Origin: Cloeon dipterum
Lineage: Eukaryota > Arthropoda > Insecta > Ephemeroptera > Baetidae
Assembly: GCF_949628265.1 (NCBI RefSeq)
Contig: NC_088790.1
Coordinates: forward strand, 24,680,545 to 24,744,544
DNA length: 64,000 nucleotides
Direction: 5' to 3'
Shown here: one piece after another, positions 36,997 through 54,297 of the stretch
Layout of the letters: each line of letters starts with the position of its first letter
Numbering within the stretch: position 1 is the first letter of the stretch
Position numbers and translations under genes: made by a program
The notes under the pieces: model-generated
The model's database searches: none
What the model was told of the DNA's origin: nothing
Seen by the model: only the letters and a program-made list of their open reading frames with translations

Positions 36997-37794
36997 AAAA
37001 GCAATCACTTTTTTAAGTACAAGTAGATGCTATTAGATGGTTTTTCCATTTAAATGAAATTTGAAGAGCTTTAAATTGCAGGAAATAGTCATTTACTGTC
37101 AGATAACACAAACATAATATAAAAAAACAGTCCTAACTCCTAACAAAATAGAGTAAAGAATCGTGTCTTGATGTCTTTGTCCGCGTGCCTGTTTTCCCTT
37201 TGATAGAATTGGATTAGCGTAGTATTCCATGCAACTTTTCAAATCAAATTTCTGTTGTATAGATGTAGAACAAAAAAAGAAGAAGAAGTACATTATATAA
37301 AAATATGCAGAGAGCGGCGGCGCGAGCAAAAGAAAAGCGGACGAAACGTGAGGGCGAGCGGCTCCATTCGTCTCTCACGACCTTTGACGCAGACAATTCC
37401 TCCGCTTCGTACTTTAATAGAGTTTATAAATGTATTTTATGTGACCATGCGACACGAGACGAGAATCTCGTTTCGCTCTCTCACGCTCGCTCGTCGAGAG
37501 CGGAAAAAATTTTCACAACTGCCCTTGACGCAGCAAATGCCGTAAAATTTTAAGAATAAAAATTTTCACGGCAATTTTCTCGTCAAAAATGTCGGTCTTA
37601 ATTAATAGATATTTTATTTTTAGAAAATAAATTTTGAAACTAATTTTTAGCTGTATAAAATGAATTAAATTTATTTACTATTTGTCATCAGTTTAAGGAA
37701 TGGAACTTTGGAAGAAATCTTTTTGATTTGGTATCTTTAAAATCAGCATCAGTTTGTGTACGAAAGTGACACGCGTCTTTAGTTGTTGTTGATG
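36997..37794. other. Intergenic before the GH1 gene
   Basis: AT-rich, with a GC-richer patch near 37300-37540 that contains no convincing exon. Nothing further is recognised. Confidence 0.4.
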
Positions 37795-37825
37795 TATATT
37801 TAATCCAAAAACAAGATAAGATAGA
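37795..37825 (+). promoter_or_regulatory. TATA box and GATA sites of the GH1 gene
   Basis: TATATTTAA at 37795-37803 lies 84 bp before the ATG. AGATAAGATAGA at 37814-37825 gives two overlapping GATA-factor sites. GATA sites near the start are common in insect midgut genes, which fits a digestive glycosidase; the expression site is inferred. Confidence 0.5.
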
Positions 37826-37850
37826 GGCTGCGATTGCTGGCAGAATTTAA

Positions 37851-42317
<4,467 letters not shown>

Positions 42318-43262
42318 ATTAGTTTGAAATAAATTTCCTTCAGAAAATATTTATTAGTTTTATTTTTAATCACTCTTTAAATACTTAGTCATATATCAAC
42401 CATTAAAATCAAATTTATTTGGGAGCGTTAGCAGAGTTCGGGAAAAATTTTAAAAACAAAAATTAAATAATTGCTCAAATTCCATCCCAAAGAATATTAT
42501 TATATAATTGTTAAAAATTCATCGTTAAATCACATCTTCTTTTATATATACCTGCTATTTTTGCAGAAAAACGACGATTTTGACGGAATATATTTTAGTG
42601 GGAATAAGTAGAAACAAAATCAAAGTCAGTTTTAACTATGCGATTGATTTCTTGCACGTGATAGGGCTTAATTAAAAATAAATGAAAGGTAAATTTATTT
42701 TAGAGACGATGTTTACCAATTAGCCTGAAACACCAAAAACACTCATAAGCAAATATAGGTTTTTTTTAATTGGGATTTATTTTCATATTTTCAAGCGTTT
42801 GCACATGTCATGTTTGTTTTGGTTATCACGTATAGCAGAACATTTAATTTTGTCAGAGAAGTAGTGCCATTCTTCCACAGAAAAATACAATTTTTTAGTA
42901 AAGATGTTATAAAATGTTTTCTGTAAATATGCGATTACAAACAGATATTTCTCACTATTTTAGTTTTGAGTTCTGTTAACCATGGGAAACACTAACTCTG
43001 AAAACAAAGCCTGAAAGTAAATATTTAAACTGAGCGTAGGGGCTTGCAATTTGTTGGAATAAATAAGAATAAAACGGCAAATCATTAGAATTCCTGTTGT
43101 TTGTTGAAAATATAGCAGGAAAGGAGGAAGGAGGCTTTCTTTCTACTATTTCTCTTAATTTCTATCAGAATGTTATTGCTTAAAACGAAATTAAATTCTG
43201 TACAAAAACAGCCCAACTCATCTGAGCCCTCTAGTAACCTTAATGTACGATGTTAATGTATA
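42318..43262. other. Intergenic after GH1, nothing recognised
   Basis: AT-rich. It includes the GH1 polyadenylation signal at 42328 and no other feature I can support. Confidence 0.45.
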
Positions 43263-43448
43263 TTCGGCAGGACAAGAGCGTATCGAATGAAACTGCTGGC
43301 CCCGTTTGTAAGTGTTGAAGTGCTCGAAAACTGTTTTCAAGTTCAAAGCAACCGCCCGTGGAATGACCTCCCACCGAATCTGTGTCTCAACGAAAACTTA
43401 AGTGCATTCAAAGAACACTTAAAAGAACAGTTTTTCAAGAAATTTTGA
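43263..43448 (+). mobile_element. Tail of a non-LTR (LINE) reverse transcriptase ORF
   Basis: The frame ending at TGA 43446-43448 reads RAYRMKLLAPF, NCFQVQSNRPWNDLPPNL, then LSAFKEHLKEQFF. This matches the usual C-terminal end of non-LTR retrotransposon polymerases (pattern WNxLP followed by a helix with xxFKxxLK). No other part of the element is present, so it is a 5'-truncated relic. Confidence 0.7.
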
Positions 43449-43829
43449 ATCAATGTCTCACTTCTCTCTAATAATTATGATCCTATTATTAAATTTATTT
43501 GTCAATTTTCGTAATAGGTCAACACAGATGAGCTCCATTATCGGGGATTCTGTAAGGCTTGAATTTTTTTTAGATAAATTTAGATGATTTTTTTCTATGA
43601 ATTGCATGAGTGGAGCTCATGTCTTGGTCCCGTGACAATTGGCAGCTCAGAAAATAATAGTTAACCCTGTCCATTGATTTATTAATCGTGAAATTTGTTG
43701 GAGTGCACTATTTTTGTCCAGCTGAGAGATGTTTACTGTAAATAGGTCAATCAGAGAACGCACGTCAAACGAAGCAATCAATAAAAAGGAGAAGGTTGCC
43801 GGCTTGTTATGCATTATAAGAAAGTAGTT

Positions 43830-44300
43830 TATGCGCTATTCAAATGTTTACGGGCCAAATCGTCGGCCCAGCCCAGCCATTAATCGCGCTTTCCGCAAAA
43901 CACGCACCTGCTGAAGACGCAGGGTGTGGCGGCTGAAAGAAAACTTCAGCCTGCCGCATGTCATCAGCGCTAATGGCCCGATTATATTTATAAGAAAAAA
44001 AGATTTTTCGCACCTAGGGGGGAAAATGCGGAAAAGCTGGGAAAAATTTAATTTTAATTAGGGCGTTTCGTCTTGTTGCGAGAATAAACGAATTAATTCC
44101 AATGCGGATGAAACAACACCGCTGTTGGGGCTTTAGCGTTGCTCATTATAATATGTATCATCATCCTCTTCGTTTTCTCCCCCGTGCGAGAGAGCGCGCG
44201 CGTTTAATCCCTCTCGTCGCCACATTTGCGTTGGCATGTTATTAGCGCGGGTAAGACTCGCGTTTGCAACGCCAGATGCCCGCTGATAAATGTACCGCAG
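43830..44300. other. GC-richer non-coding block
   Basis: Clearly richer in G and C than its AT-rich surroundings (for example CCCAGCCCAGCC and GAGAGCGCGCGCG) but with no consistent open frame. It could be a regulatory element or an untranslated exon; this rests on composition alone. Confidence 0.3.
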
Positions 44301-45924
44301 AGCAATTTTATCGCGTCTTTGCTCCTTTCCACCAACACTGTGAACATTTTTGTGCTGCGTGGGTATTTCGTAATAGGAGAATTTGGTTTTATTTTGAAAA
44401 ATGTATAAATAAACCGTTCACCGATATTAATTAATTTTAAAATGAATGGAATGGAAGGCGAATTCGGTTTAATATTTTTTAAAAAACAAACAAAATAATA
44501 TCGCAATATATTTGTTTACTGTTTTATGATTAAAATTTTTCTGTCAAAGAAAAATATTACGATTAAAATAAATGAAAATAAAAAAGGCAGAAACTGCATG
44601 GAACGAAGCGCTAAATAAAATATTTCTCATGAAACAAATGAGAACAAATTGATTTTGGTCTAGTCACCTTGGCTAGGGCAGCCGTTAAAATATTTCTTAA
44701 CCAGTTAAAGATCAAAAGTCAAATAGCTGCTCGCTACGCCGTCTTAGAATGCCTCTGGTTCCCATCATAGTTGTGAAATTAATTCTTTATATTGACTATA
44801 CTGTCAACTGATTGATATTGACATATGCCATTGTAGATTATTTAATTATTCTTTGCATGCGAAGATAACAAATTTTTAAGTAGTGCTTTGCTGGCCCACA
44901 GTAAGGAACACGTTATGTTGTTGACTATCGCAAAGTGATTCATTATTGAGTTTGGGGAATTTAGCTACAGTGTGTTTATCTCGCTACATTTTGCAATAAT
45001 CAAATTAGAATCGAACAACAGTTAAATTTTATAACTTACCAAACTTCTCGAAAAATTAAACGATTGGTAAGTGGATTTTCTTTTGGCTCAGAATTCTTTT
45101 GTCACGATCTTTCCACCGGTTCGTGAGAATTCTGAGATAAACAGCCCCTCTGCAATCGGGAAATAAATCTAGATTTCCAACAGCAAGAGCTCACCGGACC
45201 AAAATTTAAACGCGGCAGCTTGGGAAAATTTTAAGATCTTTCACAAATTGTAGAAAGTAAAGGTATTTTTTCACAACGTTTTTCAAAAAATCATTTAATA
45301 AATTAGAATGTGTATTTTAGAATATTTAATGACTTAGATAAAAAAGTCACGAATAGGACAAAAGTTCGCTGTAGTAAAGTAGGAAGGAACTTTTAGTCTT
45401 CAGCGGAAATCCTAATGCACTTTTCCTGTATCCTTTCCGGCGAGAAGGAAAATAATTCTTTCCTCGTAGCGCAGTGATAGAATTGATTCCACGGAAGCGA
45501 CAGCGTGCAATCGAAGCCTGCTTCAAGGGCTGCTTAATATGCCATTAGACGTTCTTGTTAGGGAATTATTCCCTTTTATATCAAGAATATCATCCGCGCG
45601 GTATATTCATGTATGCGCCAGCTTCTAATAATTGATTCTTGTCACCCCCTTTTGTTCCACTGATTATATTGATGACTGCTGAATTCCAATTAAACACCGC
45701 GCGTGTGTGTGTGTGTGAGTGCCGGTCATGCCAAGCCTGCATCATCATTACCAGCGATAAGATCAAAAGTATTTGTGCGAGTGTGTGTGCACAGGGGTAG
45801 GCTACCCGTTCTCATAAGTGGGGAACAACACCACAGGGGTACATTTTTATTAAATATAAAATTAATCAAATTTTTTTTAGTTTGTTTAGATTAAAAATAA
45901 AAATGGAAAGGATAATAACACCGA
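44301..45924. other. Intergenic, no gene seen
   Basis: AT-rich to about 45550. Mildly GC-richer 45570-45830, with a short (GT)n run near 45702-45717. Nothing coding is recognised. Confidence 0.45.
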
Positions 45925-46290
45925 GGTCCGGATTCACGCGACGCGCAGATATGGCGTCTAGTTGAGTACTGCGGGAAAACTTACAAACGTAAAATGAAAT
46001 TGGCTTGGAAATTTATCATGAAAATTCCTTCAGCACAATGAATATTTTTGTTGTTATTTCTTTACTGACAGTTGATTAGCCCGGAAATTAGCGAATCGAC
46101 CGTTAGATGGCAATATCGGGCTGATGTAAATGTAACAAAATACGCGGGAAAATGAAATTATAACGTCGGCACGCCTCTTTTTCTACGCTTCTGATTGGCC
46201 GCTGGACTTTCTCCTGATTGGCCTCCATTATTTCGACGCCATATTGACTTCTGACCGGCGGGAACCAAGACAGATCGCAACCCGGACCCC
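45925..46290. mobile_element. Possible small inverted-repeat element, family 2
   Basis: The left end GGTCCGGATTCACGCGACGC followed by GCAGATATGGCGTC matches the reverse complement of 52535-52590 nearly base for base. The right end, read in reverse, gives GGTCCGGGTTGCGATCTG and later ATATGGCGTCG. The boundaries and the inner part are uncertain. Confidence 0.4.
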
Positions 46291-46518
46291 GGTGGATAAT
46301 ATGTGTGAAGAAAATATTTTCAAGATATTATTAGTTTTAACCACATTTTGGCCTGGTGGATTGCTTAAGCGGTTGGGAATGCCGGAGACCTACTTTTCGT
46401 TGGCATTTTTAAACATTTTGCGCCAGAAACGAGAAAAATAGTCTTGATGTAGATTTATCTACTGCGATTAACTTGGTAGATTTAATTTTAGAATACACCA
46501 AAGATATTAATTATGTTC

Positions 46519-46625
46519 AGAATGCACAGCAAGGGAGGGTTGAATCTGAAATCAGAGGAGTAAAAGTTCCAAAAAATCTTATTGAATAGTGGCGCCATCG
46601 GTTAACGGCTCTTAACACTACAAAC
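46519..46625. repeat. Fragment of fold-back element (right arm)
   Basis: GAATGCACAG, GTTGAATCTGAAATC, AGAGGAGTAAAAG and GGCGCCATCGGTTAACGGCT match the right arm of the 57025 copy with substitutions. The left arm is missing. Confidence 0.5.
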
Positions 46626-49295
46626 TTTTACAGAGAAGCCATAATTTATGTCTTTATAAAATCAGTATTCACATTTTATAGAGAGAAGCTATTTAAAATC
46701 ACAATTTGGTAAAGTGGAAAATTTAAAAATGGTCAAAATTTTCCCAATTTTTGGGAATAAATTACTAACTTTTAAAATTCCCAGGTAATAATCGCTTTTT
46801 CCACTGGAATTAATCGAAAATAATTTATTTTATACTGAGTTAGAACGCTCATTTGATGGTCTGAACATCATACAAGCAACAAAGAAAAAATCGATAGTCA
46901 ATATTGAACATTTAGCTATTATTTGCAATTTTCCCGGCAGCCAAAGTCAAATATTCAGAAATTTTCAAGAAAATAAAATGATTCGTCTCATTTTAAATAA
47001 TATTTTCTACATTCCAAAATTCGCTTAACAAAATTTCCAATTCCAACTAACAAATTCGAGCCTGAAATCAAATCCCACCAGGCTACAACAATCTAGCAAA
47101 TTCCCTTTCGTAAGAACTGATTTTACAGATACGCACTAAAACAAACGTTCTGGAAAAGTCAGTCGTGGTTTTCCCTGGCCTCTTGCATTTGTATGTATTT
47201 TGATACACATACTCCTCGGGACTGGTTTCCAACTGCGCCCGTAATGCCCTTTAATCACACACGCTGCTTCTGAGCATTTGGACTGCTAACTACACGTGTT
47301 ATATTATTATTATTTTGTGTCGTGAGAGGCGGAGGGATCGTTTTCTCATGTTCCGTGACACTTAAACCAGCACCGATTTCACAGAACTCTCGGCGTCGCT
47401 CAATATTTATGTCGAATGAAAGAAAGAAAGAAAAAAAGCGTCGTGTTTTGTGCATTTCAGCCCCAGTGAATGACTGCAGCCAATCTAGGGGAAGTGAATT
47501 GCTGCTCCCTTTCATTAATACAAACCAACCTATTGGATTGTTGATGGGGAAAAAATATCGCCGCCGCCGGGCTGCTTGAGTTCCATTGTGCGGGAGTGAC
47601 GTGCCCTGATTTATAATCGTTTGTTTGCCTTTTCAATGGAAAGAGTTTATTGCGGTATTTAAACAGGGATTGCATTTTTCTCCGTCTGGGAAATTTCCCA
47701 ATAGAAAATAAACAGTAATTTTGTTTAATTTTTACAAAAAATTACATATTGGACGCAAATAGAAGTTATATTTGTGTTGTCTATTAAATTTTTTAGTCAT
47801 GAAAATGAAAAATCAAAGCTTGAAAGTTGCAATAAATTAAGGTTGGAGGAAAAATGATTGAATGTTAAAAGATTTTAAATGATTAAATACGAAATGAAAA
47901 AAATGGCATGAAAGAACGCAAAATTGTGCATTTTATCAAAAAAACATTTGGTGGGTTTAAGTGGGAAGAAGAAATTTAAAAATTACCAGCACACAAATAA
48001 ATCTGTAATCTATAATTCTTGCAGGAAAAAGCAAATTAAAAATATTTACGAAACTTTCCAGATTTTCCAACAGCAAAAAATTGGAATTCAAGTTTCTAAT
48101 TATTCCAAAATTTACTGAGTAATTTAAGTTTGGTTATTTCCGAAATAATAAAAAATACATTTTGCCAAATTTCCGCCCTATTGTCAAATTTGAATATTTA
48201 TAGCTATTAGGATTTTGCAATATTCTCAAAAATGTTTTCCAATTTCTAAACACGCAGTTTGTTTAAATAAATGAGTATCCTTGAGAGGGAGTCCTTTATC
48301 CTCAAAATAAATTAAATCACGATTTTTAGAAGGCATTATTTAAAAGCATTATTAAATGATAAAAAAATTAATTGCCTAATCTAAATTCATTTATGAAACT
48401 TTAACAGGAATTTAAGAGAGCAAATAAAATTAATTGCACGAGATAAATTTCTCCGCATAATTTTGATAAGACACGAAACGACACTGCAGTCATAAACGTG
48501 AGTCTTTGGCAAAGACCGCGGTGATATACACGTATTTCTTCATCGCACACACCGCAAGCTCGATTCGGCGGCGTTGGCCAAATTGCCGCGTGATGTCGTG
48601 ATAAATGACGTCAACAATGTCACGCTATTTGCTCGTCCCTTTCTGCGAATGAGTCGTACACGTTTGTGTGTTAAATGCACTGCGCAGGAGGCTCGACGTC
48701 GCATCTGGCATTATTAAAAATCATTCCATCCGATTTGTTTAGGGTGGGGCGAATTTTAAATTGGTTCTGGTTGTGTGATTGATGAATTGGCAATATTTCG
48801 AATTGAAAAAACGAAACAAGAAACTAATAACTGTCAAAATAAATTTTTTATCGATAAGAATGATTCCGTATCAGTTAGAGCAACGTCGAAGGACTAAATC
48901 AAACTAAGAAATATGGTTATTAAGGTGGGTGGTGGCCAATTATTCATGTGGTGATTTAATTATTAATTTCTAACCTAACATTAGTGACCGACGCTTAGGA
49001 CTTTGAATGTAAAATTAATTTTAATTGAGACTAGAATTTGTAGTAATAGCAACAAATTTATTTTATATTATTAAAAATATTTTAAAGCTGCTAAATATTT
49101 AATATTAAATTAACATATACAAGAAAATTTTAAAACAAAAATTACAATTTAAAAAAATAATGTTATAAAATTATGTTAAAACAAAAAATGGTTTTTTAAT
49201 TTAATTAAAAGAAAGAAAATTATGTTTAAGTCTTTTTTAGACTTACAGCACTTAGATACATAGCTTTATACATTTTAATTTAAAATAAGTTACGT
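46626..49295. other. Intergenic, no gene seen
   Basis: AT-rich, with GC-richer patches near 47150-47600 and 48480-48720. No exon or known repeat is recognised. Confidence 0.4.
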
Positions 49296-50891
49296 AAGCG
49301 ATTCTTCTCAAAGGTCTGCTGAAGATCATGTTCATTATTTGCTCCAAGGCGAACGTACAAGCAACAATGCGAGTATGATTTTGCATTATTTCGCACCACC
49401 TGTGCTGTCATGAAAGAATGTTTTTTACCAACACAAATAATTCTCTTTTACAATTTTGATTGCTTGCTTTGCACTTTTCACCTGCCGCGGAAATAAGGAT
49501 ATTCTCTCTCTCTGACGCACGTTGAAAAATTTACCATGTTTGTATGATTCTCTCTCCCACAGCGAATTGAATTTTATTGATTGGAACCTGCGCCTAAATT
49601 GGGCTGATTATATAGCTCTTCGTTGATTAGATTAAATTTCACGCGACCTTTAACGTGAAGAGTGTTTCTATTTGCTATATTCCATTTAGCGTGGGTGGAA
49701 AATGAACGAATAATGAATGGGCTCTTGTTTGCCAGTAAAACAGACGACGGTTAATTAGAACTCCCAAACCAAACCAATTTTTGGAGTGAACATCCTAATC
49801 CAAAACATGTGGGTGTGATAGCTGGAGGAAAGGTCATATCGAATTGATTACATAATAATATGAACGGTGCTGCTTATTTCTTTTTTCAAATAGTGCTATT
49901 AAATGGCTTGCAGTTGATTCCTGTATATAATATAATTATACCTGTCACAATTCAATTGAAATATTTTCTCAATCTGAAATAAATTTGAAATGTTAGGATA
50001 AAATTTTAAAAATAAATAAATATATTTTAAAGATAATCTATATTTTTAAATTCAAAATTTGAAAAGAAATTTGATAAAATAATGTAAAAACCAATCATGT
50101 TTAATGACAAAATGACCTTCATTGCTTCAGAAGCCCAGAAATAGCACGTTTAAACGCTAAAACTAACTGGCAATGTGATCCTGCAAAATAGGTGGATGGT
50201 TTAACGGGTTTAACAATGATATTTCGATCATCGATTCCGATGAAGTTAAGTCTGGAATTTAGTTTCTAGCGGCGACGCCAAGAACGCTCAGTCCTGACCA
50301 AGTTAATTTAACTCAAAAAGTCCATCCTTAAGGGGCAGGGGGTGGGTTTTAGTTCCCGACCATGACCTCAAAAAGGCAAAATTAATGATTTACAATCTAA
50401 TTCGGATCAAATCCGCTCAAAATCTGCAAAAAAATTGTCCTAAATAAAAATACCACGTTTTTTCAACTTAAATTCAATTTTCTCAAAAAAGAGTGAAGAG
50501 TAAATATTAAATTTTTGTTATGTTGTTGCCTCATGTATGGAACACATTTTGGATTTTATTTTAAAATTTAATGTATCAGTGTATGCCAAATTCATTTTTC
50601 ATTTGATGTATTTTATTTTCATTTTTTTGAAATTTGACTTGATTTTTGTGACCTAGATCTGAGGAACCAAACCAACAGGGCGTCGACAATGTTAATTTCA
50701 AATTGTAAGCAAAATCACAAATCTATATTATACTGTTGGTATGGTCCTCAGATCATGGTCACAAAATTAAAAAAAAAATCTGGCATGAGCTGATACATAA
50801 AAATTAAAAAAATCCAAAATAGCCAAAATGTGGTTCATTGGAGCAAATAATGAACATGATCTTCTCAGTAGACCTCTGAGAAGAATCGCTT
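49296..50891. repeat. Inverted repeats bounding about 1.6 kb, with an inner hairpin
   Basis: The segment 49296-49347 is the near-perfect reverse complement of 50838-50891 (shared blocks AAGCGATTCTTCTCA and ATCATGTTCATTATTTGCTC). Inside, 50648-50678 pairs with 50733-50762 (GTGACC, GATCTGAGGA, ACCAACAG), and weaker pairing continues outward to about 50518. This is either one element of 1.6 kb with inverted ends, or two nearby fold-back copies. No transposase frame is seen. Confidence 0.6.
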
Positions 50892-51599
50892 GCCTAACTT
50901 TTATGTCAAATATAAGTTAAATTATTTAAGAATGTTGCAAAATAAAAAAATTTTAAATTGAAATAAAAATAAAATCGGTTTGAAATTTTGTTATATTACT
51001 TGATTAATGCTTTTTAGATATGAACCAAGATTTTTCGGAGGCAAAAGTTATATTTTTTAGTCCTATAGTTGCATTTCAACATAACATTTTTACTGTATAG
51101 AATCAACATAATTTATTTTCTTAAATCAAAATAAAGACATTCAGCTGTTACTGTCAATAAATTTTTAACTTTAATTTTCAATAAAAATATTGGAAGACAT
51201 CTTAATGTATTATGTGTTTAAAAACCTGTTTACAATATAAAATACATACATACAGGATGAATTAAATATGAAATTTCAATAATAATAAAACAATTAATAT
51301 AAAAATTTTGGTTGAATTAACAGCTGAATTTCCTTTAATTTGAATAAAGAAAATAAATTATATTAATTCTAAAACAGAAAATTTGTAATATTGAAATGGA
51401 ACTATTCATCTAGAAAATAAAACTTGCCTCGAGTAAAATCTTGGTTTGCACCTGGCTAGCAAAAATAACTGATTTTTTTCGATTTAAAACCTGTACAAAA
51501 TACTACTGGTTAATTTGATTAGACTTTTATACCGTGATTTAAATCGATGGGAATGAAAACGTTCAGCTAAATCACGTGGAAAGGACAGGAAAAAGCAGT

Positions 51600-51990
51600 G
51601 GAGCAGCTGGCGCGCGCAAATAAATACAAATAGCCGCATTTCTCGGTGCAACTTCAGATCTATCTACTCTACAGCACAGAGCGAATGCAGCTTAAAATTA
51701 ATGCTGTGGGAATTTGCTGCTGCTGCTGCTGCTGCCTCGAACTATGTACTTTTTTACAGCCGGCCGCCGCCGCACGAGCCAAAGTGGACTAGTTGGTTGT
51801 TAAGGGCCATCAAGTTGTTGTTTTTCCAGGCCGCGGACGGGGGCGGAAAAATACGCGAGAATGCAACAAAATCCGTCGGTGCGGTGTTTAGACACCTGAG
51901 ACGCTAGACGCAAGCTCGGCTGTTCATAAGCGAGAATCTGATTTCTCTAAAAAGAAACGCGAAGCTCGCTACCTTCCAAAGCAACAGCAG
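51600..51990. other. GC-richer block with a (TGC)7 run
   Basis: A GC-rich island in AT-rich DNA, with seven TGC units at about 51714-51735. A 68-codon frame through it is Ala-rich because of the triplet run and is not a convincing protein. A promoter or an untranslated first exon is possible. Confidence 0.3.
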
Positions 51991-52334
51991 CATATTGAAC
52001 GAGCAGTGTCTTTTTGCTTGCATTTTATGCTGCAATAAATAGTAATTTAAATCCAAAGAGTTAATTTAAAACTTTACAAACTTTTTAATGCTTCTTTTGA
52101 TTAGCTGAAAGCCCCAATCGAATCAGCAAATCGTGACAGAAACCTAACCTTTTGATTTTTATTTTTTTAAACGTCCTTGTCACGATTTGCAGGAAACATT
52201 TATGACTTTTTAGGACTAGCATGCAGTTTTCAGATTGAAGCGAAAAATATAAAAACAAATTCTGGTGTCGTCTGCAAACGTTTCCGAATCCCGTGTGTCT
52301 TACGAAAAGGCCAACTGTCGATAAATTCAGCGGG

Positions 52335-52590
52335 GGCCAGATGTGCGATAAAATTGGTTCGCACTGCGCAGATCCAAGATGGCGTCTGAATGTGGGAAAC
52401 AAAAAGCTCTCTTTGGATTGCCGCTCGAGTGTCAAGAATTTGTTTTTACGATCCAAAAGACACAAATTATACGTCACAAAATTGACGAAAATTTGCTTCT
52501 TTTCGCGCATCTTCACATGTGACCACTTTTTCGCGCCATACTCCACCGGACGCCATATATGCGCGTCGCACGAATCTGGTCCCCGCTGGA
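52335..52590. mobile_element. Inverted-repeat element of family 2
   Basis: The left end GCACTGCGCAGATCCAAGAT followed by GGCGTCTG and the right end (reverse) GTGCGACGCGCATATATGGC followed by GTCCG are inverted and share GCGCAGAT-ATGGCGTC. The right end also matches the start at 45926. The 197-codon minus-strand frame across it has no family resemblance. Confidence 0.45.
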
Positions 52591-54297
52591 TAAATTTATA
52601 TTTTTGACAGTTAAGAAAAGGGTTTGGAAAATCTAGAATAACCATTGAGTAATTGAAAAAATTAAAACCTGCATTCAATCAGAAAAAACTCCTTATTATT
52701 ATTTTTTTTATTTCAGGGTTGGTGGGAAAACAAAAACGTTCATGTTAAAAATGAGAGGCAGCGAAACGAAAATAGCCTAATTCATTTAAGGATCATCATG
52801 AGATCTTTCTTAAATTTATTAATTAATCTAGAAACGTAATTTTTTTATAATGAGCAAATGTGTAGCAATTTTGGCTTTTCTAACAACAAAAACTGCAATA
52901 AAAAGTCTAAAAAATCGTCATTTTTTGCTGGATTCTTCTGTGGGAAGACTGAAGAGCTGCTGGTGACTCAAGCATGCCCGTTAGAAAATATTCTTCGCAG
53001 TTATTATATTTCTTTAGCAAATATTTTGGCGAAAATTGACTGGTTCTGGGTATAAAGCAATGAGGCATGAAATTGGCCAAAATTGCTATACAAACCAAAT
53101 GTTCCAGTTGATTCTATCATTATTTCGATTTTTTTGAAAATGTTGAAATTTCACTTCTTCGTCGCTCAAGCAAAAGGAATATTATATAGTTTTATTTTAA
53201 ATCATTCATGGGAATTATTCGGAAATCTGTTAAAACGCGCTAGCATTTTTCGTATGGATTAATTTTAAAAGTGAACTTATTAATTCATTGATATCGATCG
53301 AATAAACACCAAATTTAAGGTAAATAATAAGTCGTTTTCATTACGGGGTTCAGGCTTGATATTTTTATTTGGTATTTATGCGTTTTTAATTTTTTTAAAT
53401 CTTAAAAGCTCCTTAAAATATTTTGTAGTTACAAACGCTTGTGACAGTTTCAGTTTCAGAGTGGTGTACGCTTTTATTTAAATATCGAGAAATTTCGCTT
53501 CAAAACTTAAGAAATATACGAGTTTTCCGGTCATTTGCAATTAATGCGCACTTCTAAAACTACTCTTGATGAACTAAGGATTAGATGACCTGTAAAACAA
53601 TTAAAAAAAGAAAATAAGTTAATTTTAATTACCATTTTGTAATAAATAACGCGAAATAAATGTTTATCATTTAAAATTAATTTTATATCAACTGTTGACC
53701 GCAATTAAAATATATGGTTGTGGATATTTTCGCTTGAGGAATGCATAATTTTTTTACTAACCAAGCAAACAGTCAGCTTAATTCATCTCCCAAACCATCC
53801 ATTTTTTATGCTCACCCTATGGTCTAGACAAATAAATCTGTCTGCTTTCAACAAGGGTAAGTTTTTGTTTCCTTTTCCTCATTTTGTTTTATTTTTATTT
53901 TTTTTGCATTGGATATATCAAAATAATGCGTTGCGTTATTTCCATGAGCATAATGTAATTATAATTATAAGAGATCCTTGGTCCCATAATTGACGGCGAT
54001 GGTCCATTTTTAGCGTCGGCGGATTGGGTCTCTAGCAGCCGGCGCGGAGAGGGGAAAAGTTTGAAAAGCTAGCAGGGCCCTCTGCGGGGATTGCTAGCTA
54101 TTTATAATGAAGCAGAGGCGCCAGAGGCAGGCAGGAGGCTCGCGCTGTGTGTTGGTTCGGTTCGAGTTCAGTTGGACGCAATCGCCGCTCGAGCGAGGCC
54201 GCAAGCAGCAAGCAGCTCTGACAGACAAACCAGCCGGCTCTCGAAACAGGTGGTTTTTGCGTTCACCCGAAAAGAAGAAATCATTTATTTCGACAAG
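52591..54297. other. Intergenic, then leader/promoter of the last gene
   Basis: AT-rich to about 53990. From about 54000 it is GC-richer, with a TATA-like TATTTATAA at 54099-54107 and a leader running to the ATG at 54298. No other exon is recognised. Confidence 0.4.

Noticed and set aside
45463-45535. A tRNA-like A-box (TAGCGCAGTGATAG) followed by a weak B-box
   Set aside because: The acceptor stem does not pair and the B-box departs from GGTTCGANNCC; at most a decayed tRNA-derived fragment.
51701-51907. Ala-rich 68-codon frame over the TGC run
   Set aside because: Triplet-repeat artefact with no conserved sequence.
52085-52678. A 197-codon open frame on the minus strand
   Set aside because: No recognisable domain. 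It crosses an inverted-repeat element, and its codons do not show the GC-rich bias of the real exons here.
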